A DNA stretch of 64,000 bases from Elusimicrobiota bacterium (GTDB taxonomy: Bacteria; Elusimicrobiota; Elusimicrobia; Elusimicrobiales; Elusimicrobiaceae): assembly GCA_009778915.1 (NCBI GenBank), contig WRFH01000001.1, positions 1-64,000 of the forward strand. Reading direction: 5' to 3'. Made by a program: the position numbers and the translations under genes. Below, one piece after another: positions 17,727 through 26,524 of the stretch. The number at the start of each line of letters is the position of its first letter. The stretch's first letter is position 1. Below the pieces are notes generated by a model, which worked only from the letters and a program-made list of their open reading frames with translations, was not told the DNA's origin and searched no databases.

Positions 17727-17831
17727 TCAAAACCCTTCCCCCGCTTCGCGGGTACTTCCCTTAAAAAGGGAAGAAAAAAATATTTTCTCCCCGTGTAAGG
17801 GGAGTACCGCCGAAGGCGGGGAGGGGTTTTG
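17727..17831. repeat. Palindromic repeat family R1, copy b
   Basis: It contains the same two half-units as copy a but in the opposite, inside-out order (CTTCCC unit first, CTCCCC unit second) and without the 36-base centre. It interrupts the ribosomal operon just after rplO and ends 13 bases before the DUF559 gene. Confidence 0.9.
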
Positions 17832-17844
17832 AAAAGGGCTTCAA

Positions 17845-18192
17845 GTGTTAAAGTACAATAAAAATAATAAACATCTGGCCCGGAAGTTAAGAAGTACAAT
17901 GATGGAAGAAGAAGTTATTTTGTGGTCGGTTTTAAGAGGAAGAAAGGTAAGCTCCGCCAAATTTATAAGACAGAAAAGAATCGGTAATTACATTGTGGAT
18001 TTTTACTGTATGAAGTCAAATTTAGTAATAGAGTTAGACGGCGGCGGACATTTTACCGATGAGAAAGTAACGCGGGACAGAGCAAGGGACGAATATTTAA
18101 AATCACTGGGTTTAAAAATACTCAGGTTTTCGAATTTAGAAATACGCAAACATTTTAACGCCGTTACAGAAGTTATATTTAGAAACATTTAA
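17845..18192 (+). CDS. DUF559 (Vsr-like fold) endonuclease-domain protein
   Basis: The 115-residue protein starts at GTG with AAGGG six bases upstream. The DUF559 pattern is clear: ARKLRSTMMEEEVILWSVLRGRK, KFIRQKRIGNYIVDFYC, VIELDGGGHF, and a C-terminal SLGLKILRFSN. The family has a Vsr/PD-(D/E)XK-like nuclease fold, with Asp in IVDF and Glu/Asp in IELDGG as likely metal ligands. Activity is rarely proven. It is wedged between rplO and secY and abuts an R1 repeat, so repeat and gene may have arrived together. A role in spreading the repeat is speculation. Confidence 0.88.
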   Translation: MLKYNKNNKHLARKLRSTMMEEEVILWSVLRGRKVSSAKFIRQKRIGNYIVDFYCMKSNLVIELDGGGHFTDEKVTRDRARDEYLKSLGLKILRFSNLEIRKHFNAVTEVIFRNI

Positions 18193-18202
18193 GAGAATAA
18201 AC

Positions 18203-19546
18203 ATGAGCGATAACACAATATCCAATATTTTCAACGCGCCGGAACTTAAAAAGAGACTGCTCTTTGTTCTGGTGGCGCTGTTCGTTTTCAGGGTTGCGGC
18301 GTCAATTCCGATACCCGGTATAAATACCGACGTTATCCGCCAGATTTTTAATATGCAGCAAAACGGCGTGCTCGGGTTCCTGGACATTTTCTCCGGCGGC
18401 GCGATGAGCAGGTTTTCAATACTCGCTCTCGGCATAATGCCTTACATCAACGCGTCCATCATTATCGGCCTCGTGCGCGGCGCGCACTTAATCCCGGCGC
18501 TTGACAGAATGCATAAAGAGGGCGAAGCCGGCAGAAGAAAAGAAAACCAGATTACCAGAGTTTTCGCGCTGGTCCTCGCGGCTTTCCAGGGTTTCGGTTT
18601 GACTTTCGCGCTCGGCAAAATGTCCGCCCCCGGCGGTATTTCCGCTATCATTGACCCGTCTTTCACTTTTTATCTGGTAACGACGCTGACTCTTACCACC
18701 GGTACAATGTTCGTCATGTGGCTCGGCGAACAGATTACGGAAAAAGGCATTGGCAACGGTATTTCATTAATCATCTTCGCGGGTATCGTTGACCGTCTGC
18801 CGAACGCTATTTGGAAAGTTATTAAATCCGTGCAGGTGCAGGAAATGTCTATCTTAACCGCGCTGCTGATTTTTGCAATCGTCGCGCTGGTTATGGCGTT
18901 CGTCGTCTGGGTGGAAACCGCGCAGCGGCAAATTCCGGTGCAGTACGCAAAACGCCAAATCGGCAACAAAATTTACGGCGGCCAGACCAGCTACCTGCCG
19001 CTGAAAATTGACCAGAGCGGCGTTATCGCCGTCATCTTCGCCAGCTCAATTATTTACATGCCGCTGACTATTGCCAATTTTAACCACACGTCCAAATGGG
19101 CCGTCGCTCTTAATGACTGGATAGGCCGCGGCCATCCGCTGTATTTCGCGGTTTATATTTTCTTAATTGTTTTCTTCTGTTATTTTTATAATTCCATGAC
19201 TATAAATCCGGAAGAACTGGCGGATAATATGAAGAAAAACGGCGGCTTTATCCCGGGCATCAGACCGGGCGAACCGACGAAGATTTATATTGACTGGGTG
19301 CTTAACAGGATAACTTTATCGGGCGCGCTGTTCATCTGCGTAATCGCGGTGCTTCCTGATTTGCTCAGAATTAAATTTAACGTGCCGTTCCAGTTCGGCG
19401 GCACCGCGCTGCTAATCGCTGTCGGCGTTGCTCTTGATACCGCGGGCCAGATACAGGCGCATTTAATGGCCAGAAATTATGATATCCCCATGATGAAAGG
19501 GGCTAACAAGCTGGCCGGCCGCAGATGGTTTAACGTAGGAGAATAA
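18203..19546 (+). CDS. secY: Preprotein translocase subunit SecY
   Basis: The 447-residue integral membrane protein has about ten transmembrane segments. Signature regions are IPIPGINTDVI, the plug and TM2a region GGAMSRFSILALGIMPYINASI, and ENQITRVFALVLAAFQGFGL. The cytosolic loops carry KRQIGNKIYGGQTSYLPLK and IPGIRPGEPT. It forms the protein-conducting channel with SecE and SecG. It follows the DUF559 gene by ten bases with a weak AAGAG site. Confidence 0.98.
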   Translation: MSDNTISNIFNAPELKKRLLFVLVALFVFRVAASIPIPGINTDVIRQIFNMQQNGVLGFLDIFSGGAMSRFSILALGIMPYINASIIIGLVRGAHLIPALDRMHKEGEAGRRKENQITRVFALVLAAFQGFGLTFALGKMSAPGGISAIIDPSFTFYLVTTLTLTTGTMFVMWLGEQITEKGIGNGISLIIFAGIVDRLPNAIWKVIKSVQVQEMSILTALLIFAIVALVMAFVVWVETAQRQIPVQYAKRQIGNKIYGGQTSYLPLKIDQSGVIAVIFASSIIYMPLTIANFNHTSKWAVALNDWIGRGHPLYFAVYIFLIVFFCYFYNSMTINPEELADNMKKNGGFIPGIRPGEPTKIYIDWVLNRITLSGALFICVIAVLPDLLRIKFNVPFQFGGTALLIAVGVALDTAGQIQAHLMARNYDIPMMKGANKLAGRRWFNVGE

Positions 19547-19550
19547 TGCT

Positions 19551-19748
19551 TTTTCCTCTCCCTCACAGGGAGAGGGGAGGGTGAGGGTTTTTATAGTCGT
19601 TGCTGTTATGATTGTGATTGGTTTTTCACCTTATCGGCCCCGGAAGGGCGATGTCTTGAATAGATTTACGGCAGTATGTTTGTGTTTTAAAACCCTCACC
19701 TGTGTCCTCTCCCTGTGAGGGAGAGGAAAAAAAGTTGAGGACGGAGTC
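19551..19748. repeat. Repeat family R2, copy a
   Basis: About 200 bases between secY and adk. It has a terminal hairpin CCTCTCCCT..AGGGAGAGG at each end, an inner inverted pair GGTGAGGGTTTT / AAAACCCTCACC, a conserved TTATCGGCCCCGGAAGGG block and the end GAGGACGGAGT. Copy b at 24582-24799 matches along most of its length. Confidence 0.85.
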
Positions 19749-19772
19749 TTAATTAATCGTCGGAGAATAAAA

Positions 19773-20411
19773 ATGATAGTTCTTCTTTTAGGCGCGCCGG
19801 GCGCGGGCAAAGGCACTCAGGCGGCGTTGATAAATAAAAAGTACGGGTTAAGGCACGTTTCAACCGGTGATTTACTGCGCGCGGAAGTGGCCGCGGGAAC
19901 GCCCGTCGGCAAATCTGCGGACGCGATTATGAAATCCGGCGCTCTTGTGCCCGACGACATGATTTTAGGTCTTTTAAAAAACGCTTTAAAAACCGCCGGC
20001 AAAGGAATAATTTTAGACGGCTATCCGCGCACAAAAGCGCAGACGGAAGAATTAATTAAACTCATTCAAAACATGGGCGAAAAAATTAACGCCGTCATAA
20101 ATATAAAACTGACCGAGAAAGAAATTGTAGACCGTATCGTCATGAGAAGGCAGTGCAAAAAATGCGGCAATATTTTTAATCTGCGTTTCATCAAAAATTT
20201 TGACGGCAAGTGCCCGAAATGCGGCAGCGCGGACGTTTACCAGAGGCCGGACGATAACGAGGCCGCCGCGAAACACCGTCTGGAAGTTTATCACGCGCAG
20301 ACCGCGCCGGTAGTCGAGTTTTTTAAAGACAAAGATTTTTACAAAGAAGTAGACGGCAGCAAGCCGGTAGAAAAAGTGTTTGAAGAGATTGAAAAAATTA
20401 TAGGTAAATAA
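19773..20411 (+). CDS. adk: Adenylate kinase
   Basis: The 212-residue cytosolic enzyme interconverts ATP + AMP and 2 ADP. The P-loop GAPGAGKGT is at residues 7-15, followed by STGDLLR, the LDGYPRT motif and the RPDD region. The lid carries a zinc ribbon (CKKC...CPKC), as in many bacteria. CGGAG precedes the start. Its place after secY is conserved in spc operons. Confidence 0.98.
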   Translation: MIVLLLGAPGAGKGTQAALINKKYGLRHVSTGDLLRAEVAAGTPVGKSADAIMKSGALVPDDMILGLLKNALKTAGKGIILDGYPRTKAQTEELIKLIQNMGEKINAVINIKLTEKEIVDRIVMRRQCKKCGNIFNLRFIKNFDGKCPKCGSADVYQRPDDNEAAAKHRLEVYHAQTAPVVEFFKDKDFYKEVDGSKPVEKVFEEIEKIIGK

Positions 20412-20440
20412 TTTTTTCAACCGCCGCAGAGGCGGGCAAA

Positions 20441-21190
20441 ATGATAGAAATAAAAACTAAAGAAGAAATCGCGAAAATGCGCGCGGCGGGAAAAATAGTC
20501 GCAGAAGTTTTGGCCGCCGTCGGGAGCATGGCAAAACCCGGTGTTTCAACTTTAGAACTTGACAAAGAAGCGGAAAGAATTATCCGCGCCAGGAAAGCAA
20601 TACCGTGCTTTCTGGGTTACAACGGTTTCCGCGGGACGATATGCGCGTCTATCAACGACGCCGTCGTGCACGGCATACCGCAAAAAGGTAAGATATTGAA
20701 AAGCGGCGACATTATCAGCATAGATACCGGCGCCACGCTTGACGGTTTTTGCGCGGACGCGGCCGTTACCGTCGGAGTAGGCAAAGTTTCTCCATCCGCC
20801 CAAAGACTTATGGACTTAACCAAAAAATCTTTGGAACTTGGTCTGGCGCACGTAAGGCCGGGGGCGCATTTGGGGGACGTTTCAAACGCGGTTGAAACTT
20901 ACGCGATGTTAAACAATTTAGGCATAGTGCGTGAATACTGCGGGCACGGAATAGGGCGTCATTTACACGAAGAGCCGTGCATACCGAATTACGGCGTAAG
21001 GGGTTCCGGGCCGCTGTTAAAACCGGGTTACGCGCTGGCAATCGAGCCGATGCTCAATGCCGGCAAGGACGACGTAAAAACATTGTCCGACGGCTGGACG
21101 GTTGTCACAAGGGACGGCAGTTTGTCCGCCCATTTTGAGCATACCGTCGCCGTGACGGAAAACGGGTGTGAGATTTTAACAATTTTATAG
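20441..21190 (+). CDS. map: Methionine aminopeptidase, type I
   Basis: The protein has 249 residues. It removes N-terminal Met from nascent chains. The five metal ligands are visible: Asp in SIDTGA, Asp in FCADAAVT, His in GHGIGRHLHEEP, Glu in AIEPML and Glu in HFEHTVAVTE. Length and motif order are normal. It lies between adk and infA as in many superoperons. Confidence 0.98.
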   Translation: MIEIKTKEEIAKMRAAGKIVAEVLAAVGSMAKPGVSTLELDKEAERIIRARKAIPCFLGYNGFRGTICASINDAVVHGIPQKGKILKSGDIISIDTGATLDGFCADAAVTVGVGKVSPSAQRLMDLTKKSLELGLAHVRPGAHLGDVSNAVETYAMLNNLGIVREYCGHGIGRHLHEEPCIPNYGVRGSGPLLKPGYALAIEPMLNAGKDDVKTLSDGWTVVTRDGSLSAHFEHTVAVTENGCEILTIL

Positions 21191-21192
21191 CA

Positions 21193-21256
21193 GCGGCCGG
21201 TTTAGCCCCGGCCGCGGTAATACAGACAGGAGGTACATTCGGTCGTTTGCGAATAT
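21193..21256 (+). promoter_or_regulatory. map-infA spacer with hairpin and offset Shine-Dalgarno
   Basis: A strong stem GCGGCCGG/CCGGCCGC (21193-21200 with 21208-21215) follows map. Then AGGAGGT (21228-21234) is 22 bases before the infA ATG, too far for normal use. ATTCG/CGAAT (21237-21241 with 21250-21254) can fold between them, bringing the site to about four unpaired bases from the ATG. Confidence 0.5.
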
Positions 21257-21469
21257 ATGAGCGATAAAATAGAAGTGGAAGGCAAAGTTTTGGAAGCTTT
21301 GCCAAACGCAATGTTTAAAGTTGAAATTGAAGGCGGCAATATTGTGCTGGGGCATATTTCGGGCAAGATGCGCGTGCACCATATCAGGATTTTGCCGGGC
21401 GATAAAGTTAAACTTGAATTATCACCGTATGATTTGACAAAAGGCAGAATTACCTACCGGGAGAAATAA
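21257..21469 (+). CDS. infA: Translation initiation factor IF-1
   Basis: The 70-residue OB-fold protein starts [22 protein letters not shown] and contains [18 protein letters not shown], the family core. IF-1 occupies the 30S A site during initiation. Its in-frame start cannot be moved upstream to the AGGAGGT because no start codon lies at normal distance. Confidence 0.97.
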
Positions 21470-21583
21470 ATGAAAGTCAGAGCCAGTGTTAAAAAAATAT
21501 GTCAAAAATGCAAAGTTATTAAACGTAACGGCGTATTGCGCGTAGTGTGCGACGTTAAAAAGCACAAACAGCGCCAAGGTTAA
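21470..21583 (+). CDS. rpmJ: 50S ribosomal protein L36
   Basis: The 37-residue protein starts [21 protein letters not shown] and ends QRQG. The three Cys (CQKC and VVC) and the following His form the zinc site of the C-plus type. It begins on the base after the infA stop, so it is probably translated by coupling. It is the smallest gene here. Confidence 0.96.
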
Positions 21584-21603
21584 TAAGGGAGTAGAAATCG
21601 AAT

Positions 21604-21999
21604 ATGGCTAGAGTCGCAGGTATAGATTTACCTAAAAATAAAAGAATTGACGTCGCTCTTGAATACATTTACGGCATAGGCAAACATAACGCCAAAGACG
21701 TGCTTGCCAAAACCAACGGGCAGATTGACCCCGCCACAAGAGTTAAAGATATCACCGAAGCGCAGGCGAACCTGCTTAACACAATACTCCAGAAAGAGTA
21801 TAAAGTGGAGGGTGAGTTAAGGCGCGAAACGGCGCAGAACATACACCGTTATATTGAGACGGGTTCCTACCGCGGCAGCAGGCACCGCAAGAGACTGCCG
21901 GTGCGCGGACAAAGAACAAAAACAAACAGCAGAACCAGAAAAGGCAAGAGAAAAACGGTCGGCGCCAAAGCAGCCGCCGCAGCTCCCGCCGCGAAATAA
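21604..21999 (+). CDS. rpsM: 30S ribosomal protein S13
   Basis: The protein has 131 residues. [26 protein letters not shown] and the C-terminal [27 protein letters not shown] are diagnostic. S13 contacts the P-site tRNA and helix 38 of 23S rRNA. An extra Ala-rich tail (about 12 residues) follows the conserved end. GGGAG precedes the start. Confidence 0.98.
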   Translation: MARVAGIDLPKNKRIDVALEYIYGIGKHNAKDVLAKTNGQIDPATRVKDITEAQANLLNTILQKEYKVEGELRRETAQNIHRYIETGSYRGSRHRKRLPVRGQRTKTNSRTRKGKRKTVGAKAAAAAPAAK

Positions 22000-22023
22000 T
22001 TTTAAAGATTAAGGAATCAAAAA

Positions 22024-22467
22024 ATGGCAGAAGAAAAAAAAGATAAAACAGCTGCTCCGGCTCCCGCTCCAGCGGCGGCCGCTCCGGCGGCAAAAACGGC
22101 AAAGAAAAAAAGCGCCAGGCTTCCGGCTTTCGGCACCGCTCATATTTTTTGCTCTTTTAATAACACGATAATTACCATTACCGACGATAAGGGCAACACT
22201 CTTATCTGGTCGTCAGCCGGTTCGCACGGTTTTAAAGGCAGCAAGAAAAGCACGCCTTTCGCCGCGCAGATTTGCTGCAGCAAAACGGCAGAAAAAGCGG
22301 TTTCCCTCGGCATGAGGGAAGTCAACGTTAAAGTCTGCGGTCCCGGCCAGGGAAGGGAAACCGCGGTGCGCGCGCTTCAGGCCGCGGGGCTTAACGTCGC
22401 GTCCATCAAAGACGTGACGCCTATTCCGCATAACGGGTGCAGGCCGCCCAAAGCCAGGAGAGTGTAA
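22024..22467 (+). CDS. rpsK: 30S ribosomal protein S11
   Basis: The protein has 147 residues. It has [22 protein letters not shown] and the conserved end [18 protein letters not shown]11 lines the platform and mRNA exit. About 35 extra residues at the N-terminus, rich in Ala, Pro and Lys, precede the core and are not usual for the family. Confidence 0.98.
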   Translation: MAEEKKDKTAAPAPAPAAAAPAAKTAKKKSARLPAFGTAHIFCSFNNTIITITDDKGNTLIWSSAGSHGFKGSKKSTPFAAQICCSKTAEKAVSLGMREVNVKVCGPGQGRETAVRALQAAGLNVASIKDVTPIPHNGCRPPKARRV

Positions 22468-22472
22468 TTTTT

Positions 22473-23108
22473 ATGTCAAGATATACGGGACCAAGCTGCA
22501 AGAAATGCAGAAAATTAGAAACTAAACTTTTTTTAAAAGGCAGCAAGTGCTATTCCAACTGCGTGCTGGATAAAGAAAACACGGGCCGCGGCGGAAAAGG
22601 CGGCGGCAAATTTAAGAGGACAAAACTGTCCGAATACGGCGTCAGGCTTTATGAGAAACAGAAAGCGCGCTTCCAGTCCGGAATGTCCGAAATTCCTTTT
22701 AAAAATTTATTCGCCAAGGCCGCCAAAATGGAAGGCCAGACAGGCGAACAGTTTTTAAGGCTGATTGAGACGCGTCTTGACAATCTTGTCCGCCGCATAG
22801 GTTTTGCGACGAGTTTGAAAACGGCGCGGCAGCTGGTTTTGCACGGGCACGTGTCCGTCAACGGCAAAGCCGTGAAAGTGGCGTCTTACCAGGTTAAAGT
22901 CGGGGACAAAATTACGCTTGACGCCGCTCTGACGGAAAGTCCGGTGGTAAAACAAGGGCTTAACGATATTGAAAAACGCAGCCAGCGCCCGAGCTTTCTG
23001 GAGTACGACGCTTCAAAACTGACCGGCAAACTTTTACGCATGCCGGACCGGGCGGAAATGTCTTACCCCGTCAACGAACAGTTGATAGTTGAACACTATT
23101 CCAAATAG
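22473..23108 (+). CDS. rpsD: 30S ribosomal protein S4, zinc-binding form
   Basis: The protein has 211 residues. The frame is open from inside rpsK, but MSRYTGPSCKKCRK at 22473 is the conserved start. Four Cys near the N-terminus (CKKC, then C-x5-C) mark the zinc form. The S4 domain (LDNLVRRIGFATSLKTARQLVLHGHVSVNG) follows at about 95-125. S4 is a primary 16S binder and in E. coli represses the alpha operon. Confidence 0.98.
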   Translation: MSRYTGPSCKKCRKLETKLFLKGSKCYSNCVLDKENTGRGGKGGGKFKRTKLSEYGVRLYEKQKARFQSGMSEIPFKNLFAKAAKMEGQTGEQFLRLIETRLDNLVRRIGFATSLKTARQLVLHGHVSVNGKAVKVASYQVKVGDKITLDAALTESPVVKQGLNDIEKRSQRPSFLEYDASKLTGKLLRMPDRAEMSYPVNEQLIVEHYSK

Positions 23109-23122
23109 TCGCGGAGGGAAAA

Positions 23123-24115
23123 ATGGCTTTTAATCAGTTAGTATTACCGACAAAAATCCAGTTGGATGAAAAAACGGCAACTCCGTATTACGGCAAGTTT
23201 ACGGCGGAACCTTATGAAAGCGGTTACGGCCACACGGTCGGCAACGCTCTGCGCAGAATTTTGCTTTCCGGGCTGGACGGCGCTGCCGTCACGGCGGTGC
23301 GCGTCAAAGGCGCCGTGCATGAATACAGCACTATTCCCAACGTGCGGGAAGACGTCATCAATATTCTTTTAAATCTTAAAAAATTAAGAATAAAATTAGA
23401 CGGTAAAAATAAAGAATATATTTATTTAAACGTCTCAAAACCCGGCAAAGTTACGGCTAAAGAAATTGAAGAAGTGACCGGTCTTGAAATAGTAAATAAA
23501 GATTTGGAAATCGCCAATCTTGAAACCGGCGGCAGGCTGGAACTTGAAATTGAAGTTTCCCAGGGCAAAGGCTATGTTCCGGCGGAGGATTTGAGCAAAA
23601 TCCAGCGCCCGGCGGGTTTTATCCCGGTTGACGCGGTTTTTTCGCCGATATTAAAAGTGCATTATGACGTAGAGCCGGCCCGCGTCGGCCAGAAGACGGA
23701 CTATGACAGGCTTGTTCTTGAAATCACGACGGACGGCACGCTTGAGCCGGCCAAAGCATTGCACAAATCCGCGGTTTTGCTGTCTCAGTCTCTGCACATT
23801 TTTACGATTGAAGGGGAAGAAATTCCCGCTCCCGCCGCTCCCGCGGCTGAGCCGCTGTCTTCGACGGGCAGCGTTTCCGGCGCTTCGGCTGTCAACAGCA
23901 AAATGGAAGAACTTTTGAGCCAGTCCGTTGAGTTTATAGAACTTTCTTCGCGCTCGATTAACTGCCTGAAATCCGAAGGCATTGCCACCGTCAGGGATTT
24001 GGTAAGCAAAACCGAAGAAGATTTGAAGATGATAAAAAACTTCGGCACGCGCTCGCTCGATGAAGTTAAAGAAAGGCTGGCGGAAATGAAGCTTTCCCTC
24101 GGCATGAAGTTTTAG
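23123..24115 (+). CDS. rpoA: DNA-directed RNA polymerase subunit alpha
   Basis: The protein has 330 residues. The N-terminal dimerisation domain has FTAEPYESGYGHTVGNALRRILL-type residues and LKKLRIKLDGK. The C-terminal domain (about 265-325) has ELSSRSINCLKSEGIATVRDL and KNFGTRSLDEVKERL, which contact UP elements and activators. The interdomain linker at about 235-260 is Ala/Pro/Ser-rich. It starts 14 bases after rpsD with GCGGAGGG. Confidence 0.98.
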   Translation: MAFNQLVLPTKIQLDEKTATPYYGKFTAEPYESGYGHTVGNALRRILLSGLDGAAVTAVRVKGAVHEYSTIPNVREDVINILLNLKKLRIKLDGKNKEYIYLNVSKPGKVTAKEIEEVTGLEIVNKDLEIANLETGGRLELEIEVSQGKGYVPAEDLSKIQRPAGFIPVDAVFSPILKVHYDVEPARVGQKTDYDRLVLEITTDGTLEPAKALHKSAVLLSQSLHIFTIEGEEIPAPAAPAAEPLSSTGSVSGASAVNSKMEELLSQSVEFIELSSRSINCLKSEGIATVRDLVSKTEEDLKMIKNFGTRSLDEVKERLAEMKLSLGMKF

Positions 24116-24116
24116 T

Positions 24117-24162
24117 CCTTTCCCCTCGCCCCACCGGGGGAGAGGGATAGGGTGAGGGGGAA
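24117..24162. repeat. R2-related partial repeat unit
   Basis: Directly after the rpoA stop, a stem built from CCCCTCGCCCC and GGGGGAGAGGG is followed by ATAGGGTGAGGGGG. This matches the 5-prime unit of the R2 elements (AGGGAGAGGGTAGGGTGAGGG). The rest of R2 is absent. Confidence 0.65.
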
Positions 24163-24215
24163 TAATGTTGTTGTCTCTCATCGAAGGATAAATTTACAGG
24201 AGCAGTTTCAGCATT

Positions 24216-24560
24216 ATGATTAAGAACACAGGACACAGAAAACTCGGCAAAACCGGTTCGCACAAACGCGCGATGTTAAATAACATGGCGACGAGCATAA
24301 TTTTGCACGAACAGGTTGAAACGACGGTGCAGAAGGCTAAAGAAGTCAGGCGCGTCGTCGACGGTCTTATAACTCTTGCCAAAGACGGGCAGCATCTGCG
24401 CGTCAAAGACACTTTGAAAGACAAAGCGGCGTTCAAAAAATTATTTGAAGTGCTCGCGGGCCGCTATTCGTCCAGACCGGGCGGTTTTACAAGAATCTAC
24501 CGCGCCGGCCGCAGACAAGGCGACAACGCCGAAGTCGCAATTATCAAATTGGTGGAGTAA
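24216..24560 (+). CDS. rplQ: 50S ribosomal protein L17
   Basis: The protein has 114 residues. RKLGKTGSHKRAMLNNMATSII, TLAKDGQHLRVKDTLKDK and the end RIYRAGRRQGDNAEVAIIKLVE identify L17, the last gene of the alpha block. The start has CAGGAG at about 12 bases. It ends the superoperon, with an R2 repeat after it. Confidence 0.98.
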   Translation: MIKNTGHRKLGKTGSHKRAMLNNMATSIILHEQVETTVQKAKEVRRVVDGLITLAKDGQHLRVKDTLKDKAAFKKLFEVLAGRYSSRPGGFTRIYRAGRRQGDNAEVAIIKLVE

Positions 24561-24581
24561 AAGTTTTTCTCACTCTGTTTG

Positions 24582-24799
24582 TTTTTACCTCTCCCTGTGA
24601 GGGAGAGGGTAGGGTGAGGGTTTTAAAACACAAAATGTACACGGCATATTGATGTGTCGTTCATTAACTTAGGATTTTCACCTTATCGGCCCCGGAAGGG
24701 CGGGGCCTTGAATAGATTTACGGCGCATATTTGTGTTTCAAAACCCTCACCTGTGTCCTCTCCCTTTCAGGGAGAGGAAAAAAATTTGAGGACGGAGTA
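24582..24799. repeat. Repeat family R2, copy b
   Basis: About 215 bases between rplQ and mreB, with the same parts as copy a. Its long arms (GGGTGAGGGTTTT with AAAACACAAA, and their complements) are more complete. The inner GGCCCC/GGGGCC stem is intact. The shared 3-prime end GAGGACGGAG lies at ribosome-binding distance from the mreB start. Confidence 0.85.
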
Positions 24800-24805
24800 C
24801 TATTT

Positions 24806-25840
24806 ATGTTAGTAGATTTCTTAGGCGGTCTCTTCTCGTCGGACATGGGTATGGACCTCGGCACGGCCAACTGTCTGATTTACGTCAAAGACAAAGGCGT
24901 AGTGCTCCGGGAGCCGTCGGTAGTGGCCGTTGACCGCGAAACCGGCGAAATACGCGCCGTCGGCTCGACAGCCAAACAAATGCTTGGCAGAACGCCCGCG
25001 AATATCATCGCCGTGCGCCCTTTGCGCAACGGCGTTATCGCGGATTTTGAAGTCACGCAGGAAATGATTAAATATTTTATCCGCCGCGTGCACAGCCGCA
25101 AAAGTTTATTGCGTCCGCGTCTCGTCATAGGCATACCGTCTGACATTACCGGCGTTGAAAAACGCGCGGTGGAAGACGCGGCCAGACAAGCCGGCGCGCG
25201 CGACGTATATTTGATTGAAGAACCTATGGCCTCGGCAATGGGCGCCGATTTGCCCATCACCGAACCGCACGCCAGCATGATTGTAGATATCGGCGGCGGC
25301 ACGACGGAAGTGGCCGTCATAGCGCTGGGCGGCATGGTGGTTACAAAATCCATCGACGTCGCCGGCGATGAACTTACAGACTGCATTGTCCAGTATTTCA
25401 GAAAACGCTATAACCTCGTCGTAGGCGAAACCACGGCTGAAGACGTAAAAATAAACATAGGCTCCGTCTATCCTCTTAAAGAAGAAAAAACAATGGAAGT
25501 CAAAGGCCGGGACCAGACGCAGGGTTTGCCGCGCACGCTGACGGTTACGTCTGAAGAAATCCGCCAGGCTTTAATGGAGCCGGTGCGTTTAATAATTGAC
25601 GTCATAAAAAGCACTCTTGAAGAAACGCCGCCGGAGTTGGCGGCGGACCTCGTTGACCGCGGTTTAGTAGTAGCCGGCGGCGGAAGTTTACTGCGTGGAA
25701 TAACGGATTTAATATATAAAGAAATTGATATCCCGGTACACCGCGCGGCGGACCCGCTGAGCTGCGTAGTTTTGGGCACCGGTAAATTTTTAGAAGAACT
25801 GACATCCAAAGGTTCTACGCTGCTACATAAACGCAAATAA
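24806..25840 (+). CDS. mreB: Rod shape-determining protein MreB
   Basis: The protein has 344 residues. The frame is open from 24731, inside an R2 repeat, but [27 protein letters not shown] is the natural start, with GGAG eight bases before it. The actin-fold motifs are present: DLGTANC (phosphate 1), [17 protein letters not shown] (phosphate 2) and [12 protein letters not shown] (adenosine). It forms membrane-associated filaments that guide lateral wall synthesis. mreC and mreD do not follow; a terminator does. Confidence 0.97.
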   Translation: MLVDFLGGLFSSDMGMDLGTANCLIYVKDKGVVLREPSVVAVDRETGEIRAVGSTAKQMLGRTPANIIAVRPLRNGVIADFEVTQEMIKYFIRRVHSRKSLLRPRLVIGIPSDITGVEKRAVEDAARQAGARDVYLIEEPMASAMGADLPITEPHASMIVDIGGGTTEVAVIALGGMVVTKSIDVAGDELTDCIVQYFRKRYNLVVGETTAEDVKINIGSVYPLKEEKTMEVKGRDQTQGLPRTLTVTSEEIRQALMEPVRLIIDVIKSTLEETPPELAADLVDRGLVVAGGGSLLRGITDLIYKEIDIPVHRAADPLSCVVLGTGKFLEELTSKGSTLLHKRK

Positions 25841-25855
25841 GTTAAATTTAAAATA

Positions 25856-25890
25856 AAAACCGCCGGCGCAATTTGAGCCGGCGGTTTTTA
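25856..25890 (+). terminator. Rho-independent terminator after mreB
   Basis: A stem AAAAACCGCCGGC/GCCGGCGGTTTTT with a nine-base loop ends in a T-run, 15 bases after the mreB stop. Confidence 0.9.
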
Positions 25891-25938
25891 TTGTTGAGGC
25901 GGAAACAAAGATTTATAATAATTAATACAGAGGGAAAT

Positions 25939-26502
25939 ATGAAAATAATCGGATTTAACGCCAGCCCGCGCAAAGACGGCAACACCGCGTGGACAATAAA
26001 TAAAATACTTGAAGGCGCGCAAGCCAAAGGCGCGGGAACGGAAATCTTTCATTTAAACGAGCTTAACATAAAACCTTGCCAGGGTTGTCTGGGCTGCAAA
26101 AAAGGTAACAAGGGTTGTGTTATTAACGACGACATGCAGAAACTTTACGGCGAGATTGAACGCGCCGCCGCTCTTATCCTCGGCACGCCGGTTTATATGG
26201 GCCAGATGAGCGCGCAGGCGAAAACATTTGTGGACAGATGGTTCGCGCGAATCTCTCCGCGCTTCTCCCCGCATTTCAACGAAAAAAATATCGTGAACAA
26301 AAAAATGATTCTTGTGTTTACGCAGGGCAACCCTAACGCCGAAATGTTCCGTGAATATTTTGATTACACGAAAAAAATGTTTGAACTACTGGAATTTGAC
26401 GTTAAAGATGTACATGTAATAGCCGGTATGCGGAATACGCCGGCCCATGAAAGAAAAGATTTGGCCGCCGCTATGAAGGAGGCCGGCTCGTCGCTGGTTT
26501 AG
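25939..26502 (+). CDS. Flavodoxin-fold NAD(P)H-dependent reductase, iron-sulfur flavoprotein-like
   Basis: The protein has 187 residues. An upstream extension of the frame is ignored because AGAGGG precedes MKIIGFNASPRKDGNT, the FMN-binding phosphate loop. CxxCxxC followed six residues later by C (about 49-62, PCQGCLGC) matches the compact cluster motif of Isf-type flavoproteins. TPVYMGQMSAQAKTFVDRW is the family signature after it. It probably transfers electrons to a small acceptor; the substrate is unknown. It is a single gene between hairpins. Confidence 0.88.
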   Translation: MKIIGFNASPRKDGNTAWTINKILEGAQAKGAGTEIFHLNELNIKPCQGCLGCKKGNKGCVINDDMQKLYGEIERAAALILGTPVYMGQMSAQAKTFVDRWFARISPRFSPHFNEKNIVNKKMILVFTQGNPNAEMFREYFDYTKKMFELLEFDVKDVHVIAGMRNTPAHERKDLAAAMKEAGSSLV

Positions 26503-26524
26503 CAAATAAAGCATTTTCATAAAC

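Noticed and set aside
24731-24805. N-terminal extension of MreB
   Set aside because: It would be encoded by the R2 repeat, and the standard MreB start with GGAG lies at 24806.
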